Assembly: GCF_050871315.1 (NCBI RefSeq)
Contig: NZ_JBJLRE010000001.1
Reading direction: 5' to 3' (one strand)
From: Kineococcus gynurae
GTDB taxonomy: Bacteria; Actinomycetota; Actinomycetes; Actinomycetales; Kineococcaceae
Length of the DNA stretch: 64,000 bases
The position numbers and the translations under genes were made by a program. The notes below the pieces were generated by a model. The model searched no databases, was not told the origin of the DNA, and was given only the letters and a program-made list of their open reading frames with translations. Of this stretch, positions 43,768 to 52,575 are shown piece after piece (position 1 is the stretch's first letter; each line of letters begins with the position of its first letter).

Positions 43768-45129
43768 ATGACCACCGTCGCCGTCCTCGGCCTGGGTGAA
43801 GCGGGCACCCTGTACGCCCGCGCGTTCCTCGACGCCGGCCACGACGTCGTCGGCGTCGACCCGGCCGACGTCCCGACCCCCGACGGGGTCCGCCGGTCCC
43901 CGTCGCCGGCCGCCGCGGTGGCCGGGGCCGACGTCGTCCTCTGCCTCACCGGCGCCCGGCACGCGCAGACCGTGCTGGAGCAGGCCCGGTCAGGGCTGCG
44001 ACCCGGCACCGTCGTCGCGGAGATGAACTCCGCCTCGCCCGAGCTCAAGGAGCGCCTGGCCGACGTGCTCGCGAGCAGCGGTGCGCTGTTCGGCGACGTC
44101 GCGGTCATCGGTTCCGTCCCCGACCACGGGGCCCGCACCGCCCTCGTCGTCTCCGGACCGGGGGCCCCGGTCACCGCCGAGCTGTTCCGTGGTCTCGGGG
44201 CGTCCGTCGAGGTCCTCGACGCTCCCGCGGGCGCCGCCGCCCGTCGCAAGCTCCTGCGCAGCGTGTTCCTCAAGGGACTGGGGGCCCTGATCGTGGAGAC
44301 CCTCGCGGCCGGGGACGCGGCCGGGGACCTGGACTGGGTCCACGGGCAGGTGTCCGCGCAGCTCGCGGGGGGCGGGGCCTGGACCGACCGGCTGGCCGCC
44401 GGCACCGTCAAGCACGGCCTCCGGCGCAGCGCGGAGTCGCAGGCCGCGGCGGAGATGCTGCGCGCCCTCGGCGTCACCCCGACCATGACGCTGGCCGCCG
44501 CCGACGTGCACCGGACCGCCGCGAGCGACCCGGGTCTGCTCGAGGACGAGCTCCTCGCGGCCTACGCCCGCGTCCCGGTCGCCAACGTCGGTGACGCCCG
44601 CGAGCGCACCGGTGTCCTGGCCGGTCGGATCCGGGCCGTCTGGCCCGGGGCCACCGTGGTCGGGCGGGCCCTGCCCGTCTACTGCAGCCAGGGCGAGAAC
44701 AGCGGGATCCACGCCGCCCTCGACCGGGCCCGCCCCGGTGACGTGCTCGTGATCGACGGTCACGGCGACCCGGACCGGGCGCTCATGGGCGAACTCATCG
44801 CCGAACGGGCCAAGGCCCTCGGGGTGCGCGGCATGGTGATCGACGGGGCCGTGCGCGACGTCGACGTCCTGCGGGAGATCGGATTCCCGGTCTGGGCGAT
44901 CGGTTCCTCGCCCGCCGGGCCGTACAAGCACGGCCCCAGCCGGGTCGGGCGTCCCGTGTCCGTCGGCGGGGTCGTCGTCACCGCCGGGGACCTCGTGGTC
45001 GCCGACGCCGACGGCGTGGCCATCGTCCCCGCCGCGGAGGCCCGGGCCACGCTGGAGGCCGCCCTCGCGATCCAGGCCGACGAGACCCGCCGTCGGCAGC
45101 TCATCCTCGACGGGGCGGTGGCCCGGTGA
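43768..45129 (+). CDS. fusion of NAD-binding 6PGDH/HIBADH-like dehydrogenase and RraA-like aldolase
   Basis: A 453-residue two-domain protein. Residues 1 to about 240 are a beta-hydroxyacid/6-phosphogluconate dehydrogenase-like module, with GxGxxG in VAVLGLGEAGTLYARAF, a possible catalytic lysine in AARRKLLRSVFLKG, and a DUF1932-like helical part. Residues about 260-440 are an RraA/HMG-aldolase module with SGIHAALDRARPGDVLVIDG, GELIAERAKALGVRGMVIDG and the active-site Arg363-Asp364 in DGAVRDVDVL. HMG aldolases cleave 4-hydroxy-4-methyl-2-oxoglutarate or decarboxylate oxaloacetate with a divalent metal. A combined oxidation then retro-aldol or decarboxylation of a branched hydroxy-acid is a plausible inference. 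A GAAGGAG ribosome site lies before ATG 43768. It is coupled (GTGA) to the permease gene. Confidence 0.82.
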   Translation: MTTVAVLGLGEAGTLYARAFLDAGHDVVGVDPADVPTPDGVRRSPSPAAAVAGADVVLCLTGARHAQTVLEQARSGLRPGTVVAEMNSASPELKERLADVLASSGALFGDVAVIGSVPDHGARTALVVSGPGAPVTAELFRGLGASVEVLDAPAGAAARRKLLRSVFLKGLGALIVETLAAGDAAGDLDWVHGQVSAQLAGGGAWTDRLAAGTVKHGLRRSAESQAAAEMLRALGVTPTMTLAAADVHRTAASDPGLLEDELLAAYARVPVANVGDARERTGVLAGRIRAVWPGATVVGRALPVYCSQGENSGIHAALDRARPGDVLVIDGHGDPDRALMGELIAERAKALGVRGMVIDGAVRDVDVLREIGFPVWAIGSSPAGPYKHGPSRVGRPVSVGGVVVTAGDLVVADADGVAIVPAAEARATLEAALAIQADETRRRQLILDGAVAR

Positions 45130-46463
45130 TCGCCATCTGGGCCCTGCTGGCCTACATCACCTCGATCATCGTGTGGAACGCGGTGCTCAAGCGGAACATC
45201 GGCGAGGCCATGATCGTCGGGCTGCTCGTCAGCGTGGCCTTCGCCGGGGCGCACGCCCCCGCCGTCCTGGTCGAGTCGGTGAGCGAGGCCATGCAGGAGC
45301 AGGTCACCTACGCGGCGATCGCCTTCGTCGTGGCCAGCCACCTGATGGGGCGGACCCCGCTGCTGACCCGCCTCATCGACATCCTCAACTCGATGCTCGG
45401 ACGGGTCCGCGGCGGCCCCGTCTACACGTCCATCCTCGGCGGCGGCGCGTTCGCCTCCATCGCCCACATCGGGGCCGCGGTCACCGCCGCGGTCGGCTCC
45501 ATCACCGTGCCGTGGATGAAGCGCTCGGGCGTCAGCCCGGCCATGTCGGCCACCGTCGTCGCGGGCTGCGCCGGGATGGGGATCACCTTCCCGTTCAGCG
45601 GCACCATGTTCATCCTGGTCGGGTCGGCCGGTGTGTCGCAGCTGATGTCGGCCGAGGAGATCGTCATCCCGCTGCTGGTGGCCGGACTCTGGTGCCTGCT
45701 CTACCGGTTGGTCGCGGCCTTCATCATCGTGCGTCGGCACGGCATCCAGGCGATGGACCCGGCCGACCTCCGACCCGCCCGGCAGACCTTCCGCGCGGGC
45801 TGGACGTCGCTCCTGCTCCTCGTCGCCATCGCGGTGCCGGTGCTTCTCACGCTCGGGCCGACCGGTCGCGCGCTGGCCGGGTGGGCCGGGGTCGACGTCG
45901 CCGACAGCGTCAGCCTGGTCGTCTGGATCCCCGTCCTGCTCGTCGGCCTCGTCGCCTACCTCGGCCGCGACGTCCTGCCGAAGCGGCCGGCGCAGTGGTG
46001 GTCGCTGCTCGGCAGCAGCGCGCCCCGCATCGGTGTCGTCGGGGTGACCATCGTCGGCGCGTTCTCCGCCTCGGAGGCCCTGGCCGCGCTGGGCCTGCCC
46101 GCCCAGCTGAGCTCGCTGCTCGGTCGGATCGACGCCCCGCTGTGGTTGCTCGCCCTCGCCGTCGGCGTCCTCGTCGTCGCCGTGGCCATCCCGCTGACCG
46201 GGTCTGCGACCATGGCCGCCATCGGCCCGGTCGCCGTCGCCACCCTCGTCGGGGCCGGCGTGCCCGCGCCGGTCGCGGCCTCCGCCGTCCTGGTCTTCGC
46301 CTCCACCGAGGGCGCCTCGCCGCCCTCGGCCGCGCCGATCTACGTGGCCAGCGGGATCGCCGGGGTCGACCCGGCCAAGACCTTCAAGCCGTTGATCGGC
46401 TACTTCTGCCTGCCGATCCTCGCGATCGGCGTGCTCATCACCCTCGGCGTCCTGCCGGTCTGA
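45126..46463 (+). CDS. DctM/TRAP-like large permease
   Basis: A 445-residue membrane protein with about eleven or twelve hydrophobic helices, in the style of the TRAP large subunit DctM/ion-transporter superfamily. Two re-entrant-like Gly/Ser-rich segments stand out: GGGAFASIAHIGAAVTAAVG in the first half and IPLTGSATMAAIGPVAVATL in the second, with FASTEGASPPSAAP after it. It probably imports an organic (hydroxy)acid for the fused enzyme. It overlaps the fusion gene by 4 bases, and a small two-helix protein follows after 32 bases. No periplasmic DctP-type binding protein gene is nearby, so either it works without one or the binding protein is encoded elsewhere. Confidence 0.78.
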   Translation: MIAIWALLAYITSIIVWNAVLKRNIGEAMIVGLLVSVAFAGAHAPAVLVESVSEAMQEQVTYAAIAFVVASHLMGRTPLLTRLIDILNSMLGRVRGGPVYTSILGGGAFASIAHIGAAVTAAVGSITVPWMKRSGVSPAMSATVVAGCAGMGITFPFSGTMFILVGSAGVSQLMSAEEIVIPLLVAGLWCLLYRLVAAFIIVRRHGIQAMDPADLRPARQTFRAGWTSLLLLVAIAVPVLLTLGPTGRALAGWAGVDVADSVSLVVWIPVLLVGLVAYLGRDVLPKRPAQWWSLLGSSAPRIGVVGVTIVGAFSASEALAALGLPAQLSSLLGRIDAPLWLLALAVGVLVVAVAIPLTGSATMAAIGPVAVATLVGAGVPAPVAASAVLVFASTEGASPPSAAPIYVASGIAGVDPAKTFKPLIGYFCLPILAIGVLITLGVLPV

Positions 46464-46495
46464 CCTCCGCCCCTCTTCTCGAAGGCGAGAAACCC

Positions 46496-46849
46496 ATGAG
46501 ATCCGTCGTGCAGTTCATCTTCACCCTGTCGGTCGCCCTCCTCCTCCTCGGCGGCGGACTGATCGTCGGCAGCCAGGTCGTGGCCCTCGTGCTCGGGCGC
46601 GGCGAGTGGCTCGCCACCGTCTCCGACACGATCGGCCCACCCACCTTCGTCGCGGCGAGCATCGCCGGGATCCTCGCGTTCGCCCTCAGCTACCGGGGCG
46701 GATCGGGGCACGACGAGGACGCGCAGGAGGCCACCGACGCGACGACCACCGGCGGGGAGCCCGGCCCGCGCACGGTCGAGCACGGTGCGGGCCCGGACGC
46801 CCTCACCCCGGGCGGTTCGCGGCGGCCGGGGGCCTCACCGACCGCGTGA
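46496..46849 (+). CDS. small two-helix membrane protein, possible transporter small subunit
   Basis: A 117-residue protein from ATG 46496 with a GAAGGCGAG ribosome-site region. It has two hydrophobic helices (FIFTLSVALLLLGGGLIVGS and FVAASIAGILAFALSY) separated by a short loop, then a 50-residue acidic, Thr/Gly/Pro-rich cytosolic tail. Its place directly after a DctM-like permease suggests the role of the TRAP small subunit (DctQ), although DctQ normally has four helices, so this is inference. Its last 15 bases overlap, convergently, the IclR regulator gene. Confidence 0.65.
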   Translation: MRSVVQFIFTLSVALLLLGGGLIVGSQVVALVLGRGEWLATVSDTIGPPTFVAASIAGILAFALSYRGGSGHDEDAQEATDATTTGGEPGPRTVEHGAGPDALTPGGSRRPGASPTA

Positions 46850-47596
46850 GTGCGACTCCGCGATCGCGTAGGCCGCCCGGTTAAGCTCGGCGGCCCGGCC
46901 GCGGAGTTCCTCCACGTCGACCGCCTCCTCCGGCGCCGCCACCGACAGCGCGCCCAGGAGTTCTCCGGCGGGGGTTCGTACCGGCACGCTGAGGGCGACC
47001 ACACCGACCGCCCGCTCCCCACTGCTGATGTGGTAGCCGTTGCGCCGCAACGCGTCGAGATCGTCCACGAGGGCTTCGCGGGAGAACGGGACGCCGCTGG
47101 GGTCCGGGTGGCGGCCCAGGTGGTCGGCCAGACCCACCAGACCGTCCTCGTCGAGGTCCACCGCGATCGCCTTGCCCGCCCCGAGGTGCAGCGGGAGTCG
47201 CCGGCCGATGGGGAGTTCGTAGCGCAGCGGGGCCCGGCCGTCGACCCGCGCGACCAGGACCCGGTCGAAACCCACCCGCTCGTAGAGCGAGGACGTGAGC
47301 CCCGTGCTGGCGGAGAGTTCCTGCATGACCGGGCGGGCGGCCGCCACCAGGGGGTCGCTGATCAGGAAGGAGTGGGCCATCGCCAGGACCGAGGGCCCGG
47401 GGCGGAACCGTCGCCCCTCGGCCGCGACGTACCCGCGCGCCTGGAGGGCGGCGAGGATGCGGGAGGCGGTGGGGAGCGTCAACCCGGCCCGTTCGGCGAC
47501 GTCGCTGAGCCGCAACGGACCTCCGGCGCGTTGCAGCACGTCGAGCACGTCGAGGCTGCGGTCCAGGGACCGCATGGGGGAACTCGCGTCGGGCAT
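46835..47596 (-). CDS. IclR family transcriptional regulator
   Basis: A 253-residue IclR protein. The winged helix-turn-helix is SLDRSLDVLDVLQRAGGPLR with LSDVAERAGLTLPTASRILA and ALQARGYV. The effector domain follows with LHLGAGKAIAVDLDEDGL, NGYHISSGERAVGVVALSVP and AGELLGALSVAAP, matching the family's ligand-binding strand pattern. It lies tail to tail with the fusion dehydrogenase/aldolase-permease operon (15-base overlap) and likely controls it in response to an organic acid. A weak dyad before that operon (AGTT and AACT arms at about 43730-43752) is a possible but unconvincing site. Confidence 0.85.
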   Translation of the reverse strand: MPDASSPMRSLDRSLDVLDVLQRAGGPLRLSDVAERAGLTLPTASRILAALQARGYVAAEGRRFRPGPSVLAMAHSFLISDPLVAAARPVMQELSASTGLTSSLYERVGFDRVLVARVDGRAPLRYELPIGRRLPLHLGAGKAIAVDLDEDGLVGLADHLGRHPDPSGVPFSREALVDDLDALRRNGYHISSGERAVGVVALSVPVRTPAGELLGALSVAAPEEAVDVEELRGRAAELNRAAYAIAESHSRGR

Positions 47597-47629
47597 GCCC
47601 TGATCCTCCCCTACCCCCGGTCCACGGGA

Positions 47630-50600
47630 TCAGCGGCCGTAGAAGACACGTTCCACCACCCCGCGGCACCGTCGAGTCGTCCGCAGGTAGGTCTCCTCGA
47701 AGTCCGCCGCCCGCCCCGGCTCGGAACCCATCAGGCGCGAGACCCCCTCCAGGTCGCGGTACTGCGTCGGCAGCGAACCGGCGGAGCGCCCCTTCCACAA
47801 CGTGACGGCGTTGCGGGCGCGGGATACGAACTCCCAGGAGGACACCAGGACCTCACCGTCCTCGGCGGCCAGCAGCCCGGCCTCCACGGCCGCGAGCAGC
47901 ACCTGGCGCGTCGAGGGCGAACGCAGCGCGGGGTGCGCCGCGGCGTGCTGCAGCTGCAGCAGCTGGGCGGTCCACTCCACGTCCGACGTGCTGCCCGGGC
48001 CGAGCTTCAGGTGCCGTTTCGGGTCCGCGCCGCGCGGCAGCCGTTCGGCCTCGACGCGCGCCTTGATGCGCCGGATCTCGCGCAGGTCGCTCTCGGACAA
48101 CCCGTCCGCGGGCCAGCGCAGCGGGTCGACCAGGCGCAGGAACCGGGCGGCGAGAGAACCGCCGTCCCGACGGTCGGGGTGGTCCAGGAGGTCCCCCGCG
48201 ACCGGGCGGGCGCGCAGCAGCGCCTGCGCCTCCCAGGGTTGCGACCACCGCTCGTAGTAGGCCTGGTAGCTGGCCAGGGAGCGCACGAGCGGGCCGTTGC
48301 GGCCCTCGGGACGCAGGTCGGCGTCGACCTCGAGCGCGGGTTCCGGACCGGAGGCCGCCAGCTGCCGACGCAGCTCTCCGACGACCGCCAGCGCCGCCTT
48401 CTGCGCCTCGGTCTCGTCCACCCCCGGCAGGGGGTCGTGCACGAACAGGACGTCGGCGTCGGAGCCGTACCCGGTCTCCCGACCGCCGAGCCGTCCCATC
48501 CCCACGACCAGCAGGCGGGTCGGCAGGGGGGCGCCGGTCTCCCGTTCGACGACGCCCGTGCTCACCCGCAGGGCGACCTCCAGCACGGCCTGGTCGGCGT
48601 CGGCCAGCGCGTGCCCGACCCCCGGCAGGTCGCGGACCCCCACCAGGTCGGCCACGACCGTGCGGAACAGTTCCCGGCGGCGCACGGCCCGGGCCGCGAC
48701 CACGGCGGACTCCGCATCGGTGCGCCGGTCGGCGGCCATCGCCGCCGACTCCAGGATCTCGTCGACGGAGTAGGGAGCCAACCGGTCGTCGTCGGCCAGG
48801 ACCGCGACCGCCTCCGGGCTCTTCAGCAGCAGTTCCACCGGCATCCGGGCGGCCGAGAGGACCATCGCCAGGCGTTCAGCGGCGACGCCTCCGTCGCGCA
48901 GCATCGTCAGGTACCACTGCGTCCCGGCCAGGGCCTCCGAGACCTGCCGGTAGGCCAGCAACCCGGCGTCGGGGTCGGCCCCGTCGGCCAGCCATCCGAG
49001 CACGACGGGCAGCAGGGTGCGCTGGATGCTGGCCCGTCGCGAGACGCCCGAGGTGAGGGCCTCGAGGTGGCGCAGGGCACCCTTGGGATCGCGGTAGCCG
49101 AGCGCGGCCAACCGCTCCCCCGCCGCAGCCAGGCTCAACCGGTCGTCGAGGCGGGCCTGGTCCTGCGGCAACCGGGCGACCGCCGACAGCAGCGGCCGGT
49201 AGAACAGTTTCTCGTGCAGGCGGCGCACGTCGCGCCGGGTCGAGCGCCACACCTCGTCGAGCGCCTGCACCGGGTTCTCGCGCAGCATCATCGCCCGGCC
49301 CAGCCGCCGCAGGTCGCTCTCCTTCGTCGGCAGCACGTGCGTGCGCCGCATCCGGTAGACCTGGTTGCGGTGCTCCAGGGCGCGCAGGGTCCGGTAGTGG
49401 TGCTCGAACTCCCCGGCGTCCTTGCGCCCCACGTAACCGTAGGCGGCGAGGATGTCCAGGGCGTCCAAGGTGTTCGCGCTCTCGCGCAATCGGGGATCGC
49501 TGCGGCCGTGGACCATCTGCAGGAGCTGGATGCTGAACTCGACGTCGCGCAACCCACCCCGACCGAGCTTCAGCTGCCGGTCGGCCTCCTTGGACGGGAT
49601 GAGGGATTCCACCCGTCGCCGCATGGCCTGCACGTCGGCGACGAAGTTCTCCCGTTCCCCCGCGCTCCACACCAGCGGAGCCAGCGCGTCGACGTACGCC
49701 CAGCCGAGTTCCAGGTCCCCCGCGACGGGCCGGGCCTTCAGCAGCGCCTGGAACTCCCAGGTGCTCGCCCAGCGCCGGTAGTACTCCAGGTGCGAGGCCA
49801 GGGTGCGGACCAGCGGCCCCGCCTTCCCCTCGGGCCGCAGCGCCGGGTCGACCTCCCAGAGGCTGCCCTCCGCGGTCGGGGCGGAGCACACCCGCTGCAA
49901 CCCCACCGCGAGTCTCGTCCCGGTGGCCAGGGCGGCGTCGACCGCGGCGTCCCCGGCCGGTTCGACGACGTAGACGACGTCGACGTCGGAGATGTAGTTC
50001 AGTTCCCGCCCACCGGTCTTGCCCATGGCCACGACCACCATGCGGGCGTCGCGGCCGTGGTCGGGCTGCTCGGCGCGGGCGACGGCCAGCGCCCCCTCCA
50101 GGGCCGCGGCCGCCAGGTCGGCGAGCTCGCGGGCGGTGACGTCGAGCACGGCCGCCGGGTCCGGGGCGGCCAGATCCCGCCCGGCCAGCCCCAGCAGCCG
50201 CCGGCGGTAGGCGATCTTGAGGGCGTCCGCGGCGTCGGCCCCGGAGGTCACCGCCGCAGCGGCGCTCGCGACGGCGGCCGGGACGGCGACCGGGGCGGCG
50301 ACCGGGACAGGGTCCGACGGGTCGGCCCCGACGGCCCGCAGCAGCTCCGCGCGCAGCTCCCCGGCGTCGGGGGCGGTGGCGGAAGCCAGCACCGTCCAGT
50401 GCCCCGGGTGGCGGGCGAGGTGGTCGCCCAGTGCGACGGACCCGCCCAGCACCGCCAGCAGCCGGGTCCGGGTGCCGACGCCGTCGTGGTGGTCCCCGCC
50501 GCGGACGAGGTTGACGGCCGCGGCCAGGTTCTCGACCTCGACGGGGGCCGACCCCCGGTCCAGCCCGGCGCCCAGCGCCTCCAGCCACCGGATCAGCCCG

Positions 50601-50800
50601 AGCAGGGCCCGGTCCGGGTCGGCCGTGCGACCCAACGCCTTGACCAGCCCGGTCCGGACCGTCGACGGGTCCGCCCCGAGCACGTCGGTCAGCGCGCGGT
50701 CCTGCAGCAGCCGTTCGGCCCGGGCCACGTCGGTGAAACCGATGCGGGCGAGCAGCCCGGGCAGCGACTCCCGCCGCCCCGCCGTCGGTTCCGGGCTCAT
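47630..50800 (-). CDS. glnE: bifunctional glutamine synthetase adenylyltransferase/adenylyl-removing enzyme
   Basis: A 1056-residue regulator of glutamine synthetase with two nucleotidyltransferase domains. The first (about residue 265) has VVAMGKTGGRELNYISDVDV. The second (about residue 780) has VVGMGRLGGRETGYGSDADV; each carries the G-S/x-D-x-D metal site. Between them is the GlnD_UR_UTase/PII-responsive helical region, including LKLGRGGLRDVEFSIQLLQM, and its counterpart LKLGPGSTSDVEWTAQLLQL follows the second. It adenylylates and de-adenylylates Tyr402 of the GlnA encoded at 18.2 kb. It is followed on its upstream side by glnA2, the same order as M. tuberculosis Rv2221c-Rv2222c. Confidence 0.95.
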   Translation of the reverse strand: MSPEPTAGRRESLPGLLARIGFTDVARAERLLQDRALTDVLGADPSTVRTGLVKALGRTADPDRALLGLIRWLEALGAGLDRGSAPVEVENLAAAVNLVRGGDHHDGVGTRTRLLAVLGGSVALGDHLARHPGHWTVLASATAPDAGELRAELLRAVGADPSDPVPVAAPVAVPAAVASAAAAVTSGADAADALKIAYRRRLLGLAGRDLAAPDPAAVLDVTARELADLAAAALEGALAVARAEQPDHGRDARMVVVAMGKTGGRELNYISDVDVVYVVEPAGDAAVDAALATGTRLAVGLQRVCSAPTAEGSLWEVDPALRPEGKAGPLVRTLASHLEYYRRWASTWEFQALLKARPVAGDLELGWAYVDALAPLVWSAGERENFVADVQAMRRRVESLIPSKEADRQLKLGRGGLRDVEFSIQLLQMVHGRSDPRLRESANTLDALDILAAYGYVGRKDAGEFEHHYRTLRALEHRNQVYRMRRTHVLPTKESDLRRLGRAMMLRENPVQALDEVWRSTRRDVRRLHEKLFYRPLLSAVARLPQDQARLDDRLSLAAAGERLAALGYRDPKGALRHLEALTSGVSRRASIQRTLLPVVLGWLADGADPDAGLLAYRQVSEALAGTQWYLTMLRDGGVAAERLAMVLSAARMPVELLLKSPEAVAVLADDDRLAPYSVDEILESAAMAADRRTDAESAVVAARAVRRRELFRTVVADLVGVRDLPGVGHALADADQAVLEVALRVSTGVVERETGAPLPTRLLVVGMGRLGGRETGYGSDADVLFVHDPLPGVDETEAQKAALAVVGELRRQLAASGPEPALEVDADLRPEGRNGPLVRSLASYQAYYERWSQPWEAQALLRARPVAGDLLDHPDRRDGGSLAARFLRLVDPLRWPADGLSESDLREIRRIKARVEAERLPRGADPKRHLKLGPGSTSDVEWTAQLLQLQHAAAHPALRSPSTRQVLLAAVEAGLLAAEDGEVLVSSWEFVSRARNAVTLWKGRSAGSLPTQYRDLEGVSRLMGSEPGRAADFEETYLRTTRRCRGVVERVFYGR

Positions 50801-50906
50801 CGACCCGCCTCCCCGCCGTCTCCCCGGGCGCGGGCCGACCCGGGCTCGCCCGACCCGCCCGTCCCCGTCGGCTCCCCGTGGCCGCGCACGCCCGCGCCCC
50901 GTCCGC

Positions 50907-52250
50907 TCAGAGGAGGGGGAGGTACCGCTGGAGCTCGAACGGGGTGACCTGGGCGCGGTAGTCCGCCCACTCCTGCCGCTTGTTGCGCAGGAAGAAGTCG
51001 AAGACGCCCTCCCCCAGGGTCTCCGCGACCAGCTCGGAGTCCTCCATGATCGCGATGGCGTGCTCCAGGCTCTGCGGCATCGGCTCGATGCCCATCGCGC
51101 GACGCTCGGCGTCGGTGAGCGCCCAGACGTCGTCCTCCGCGCCGTCGGGGAGCTCGTAGTTCTGCTCGATGCCGCGCAACCCGGCGCTGAGCAGCACCGC
51201 GAACGCGAGGTAGGGGTTGGCCGAGGAGTCCAGCGCGCGGTACTCGGCGCGCACCGACTGGGCCTTGTTCGGCTTGTACATCGGCACCCGGATGAGGGCC
51301 GAGCGGTTGTTGTGCCCCCAGCAGATGTAGTTCGGGGCCTCGCCCCCGGCCCACAACCGTTTGTAGGAGTTCACGAACTGGTTGGTCACCGCGGTGATCT
51401 CGGGGGCGTGGCGGAGGATCCCGGCGATGAACTGCCGCCCGACGGTGCTCAGCTGGTACTCCGCCCCGGCCTCGTAGAAGGCGTTGGCGTCGCCGTCGAA
51501 GAGCGAGAGGTGCGTGTGCATGCCCGAGCCGGGCTGCCCCGGCAGGGGTTTGGGCATGAAGCTCGCGAACAGGCCCATCTCGCCGGCGACCTCCTTGAGG
51601 ACCGTGCGGAACGTCATGATGTTGTCCGCGGTGGTCAGGGCGTCGGCGTAGCGGAGGTCGATCTCGTTCTGCCCCGGACCGCCCTCGTGGTGGCTGAACT
51701 CCACCGAGATGCCCATGCTCTCCAGCACCGAGATGGCGCTGCGCCGGAAGTCGTGGGTGGTCCCGCCCGGGAAGTTGTCGAAGTACCCGACGTAGTCGAC
51801 GGGCACCGGCTCCGCCCCGCGCTGCAGGGGCCCCTCGAACAGGTAGAACTCGATCTCGGGGTGCGTGTAGAAGGTGAAGCCGTGCTGGGCCGCGCGGTCG
51901 AGCGCGCGCTTGAGGACGTGCCGCGGGTCCGACCGGGCCGGCTGACCGTCGGGGGTGAGGATGTCGCAGAACATCCGGGCGGTCCCCTGGTGCTCGCCGT
52001 CGCTGCGCCAGGGCAGGACCTGGAAGGTCGAGGGGTCCGGCTGCAGCAGCATGTCGGACTCGGTGACGCGGGAGAGCCCCTCGATGGCGGACCCGTCGAA
52101 ACCGATCCCCTCGCTGAACGCCTGCTCGAGCTCGGCGGGGGCGATCGCGACGGACTTGAGCGTGCCGATGACGTCGGTGAACCAGAGCCGGATGAACCGG
52201 ATGTCGCGCTCCTCGAGCGTCCGGAGCACGAACTCCTGCTGGCGGTCCAT
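50907..52250 (-). CDS. glnA2: glutamine synthetase, GlnA2 type (non-adenylylated)
   Basis: A 447-residue type I glutamine synthetase paralogue. Signatures are GIGFDGSAIEGLSRVTESDM, THPEIEFYLFEG, SHHEGGPGQNEIDLRYADAL, FMPKPLPGQPGSGMHTHLSL and NNRSALIRVPMYKPNKAQSV. In place of the NLYxLP adenylylation loop it has AEDDVWALTDAERRAMG, which contains no tyrosine, so GlnE should not modify it. The N-terminus is shorter than in GlnA. ATG 52250 begins the conserved sequence; an in-frame ATG 123 bases earlier would add only basic, non-family residues. It lies upstream of glnE on the same strand, and the 325 bases before it hold a 13-base tandem repeat. Confidence 0.94.
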   Translation of the reverse strand: MDRQQEFVLRTLEERDIRFIRLWFTDVIGTLKSVAIAPAELEQAFSEGIGFDGSAIEGLSRVTESDMLLQPDPSTFQVLPWRSDGEHQGTARMFCDILTPDGQPARSDPRHVLKRALDRAAQHGFTFYTHPEIEFYLFEGPLQRGAEPVPVDYVGYFDNFPGGTTHDFRRSAISVLESMGISVEFSHHEGGPGQNEIDLRYADALTTADNIMTFRTVLKEVAGEMGLFASFMPKPLPGQPGSGMHTHLSLFDGDANAFYEAGAEYQLSTVGRQFIAGILRHAPEITAVTNQFVNSYKRLWAGGEAPNYICWGHNNRSALIRVPMYKPNKAQSVRAEYRALDSSANPYLAFAVLLSAGLRGIEQNYELPDGAEDDVWALTDAERRAMGIEPMPQSLEHAIAIMEDSELVAETLGEGVFDFFLRNKRQEWADYRAQVTPFELQRYLPLL

Positions 52251-52445
52251 GAACACCCTTCCCGTCGCTGGTCGAGCCTGCTCCCGCACGCGGGACCGGC
52301 GGGCGTCGCTCCGGAGCCCGACGCGGGCGGCCCGCACCGGGCCGGATCGGGCCCTGCGGGCATCCTCGCGCATCGCGCCCCCGGGGCGCGTGCCGGGGCG
52401 GGGGCGGGTCGGCGACCGGGGACCGAGGGGGTGGGTCGGGTCCCG

Positions 52446-52549
52446 GGTCTGGTCGCCGGGTCTGGTCGCCGGGTCGGGTCGCCGGGCCGGGTCGCTCGGT
52501 CCGGTCGCGAGGTCCGGTCGCGAGGTCCGGTCGCTGGGTCGGGGTCGTG
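52446..52549. repeat. 13-base tandem repeat (8 units) between glnA2 and nadE
   Basis: Eight consecutive 13-base units follow a GGTCCGGTCGCCG-like consensus with 1-4 differences each. Units 1 and 2 are identical (GGTCTGGTCGCCG), as are units 5 and 6 (GGTCCGGTCGCGA). It fills most of the divergent 325-base glnA2-nadE gap, which otherwise shows only the nadE -10 box near its right end. Confidence 0.85.
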
Positions 52550-52563
52550 TCGGGGCCGCGCCC

Positions 52564-52569
52564 TAAGGT
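52564..52569 (+). promoter_or_regulatory. -10 box TAAGGT of leaderless nadE
   Basis: TAAGGT is followed by GGCGCC and ATG 52576. It has the same spacing and spacer as the LacI gene at 25894. Confidence 0.65.
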
Positions 52570-52575
52570 GGCGCC

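Noticed and set aside
52446..52549. CRISPR array or iteron origin
   Set aside because: Units are contiguous 13-mers without spacers; no replication gene or AT-rich unwinding region is nearby.
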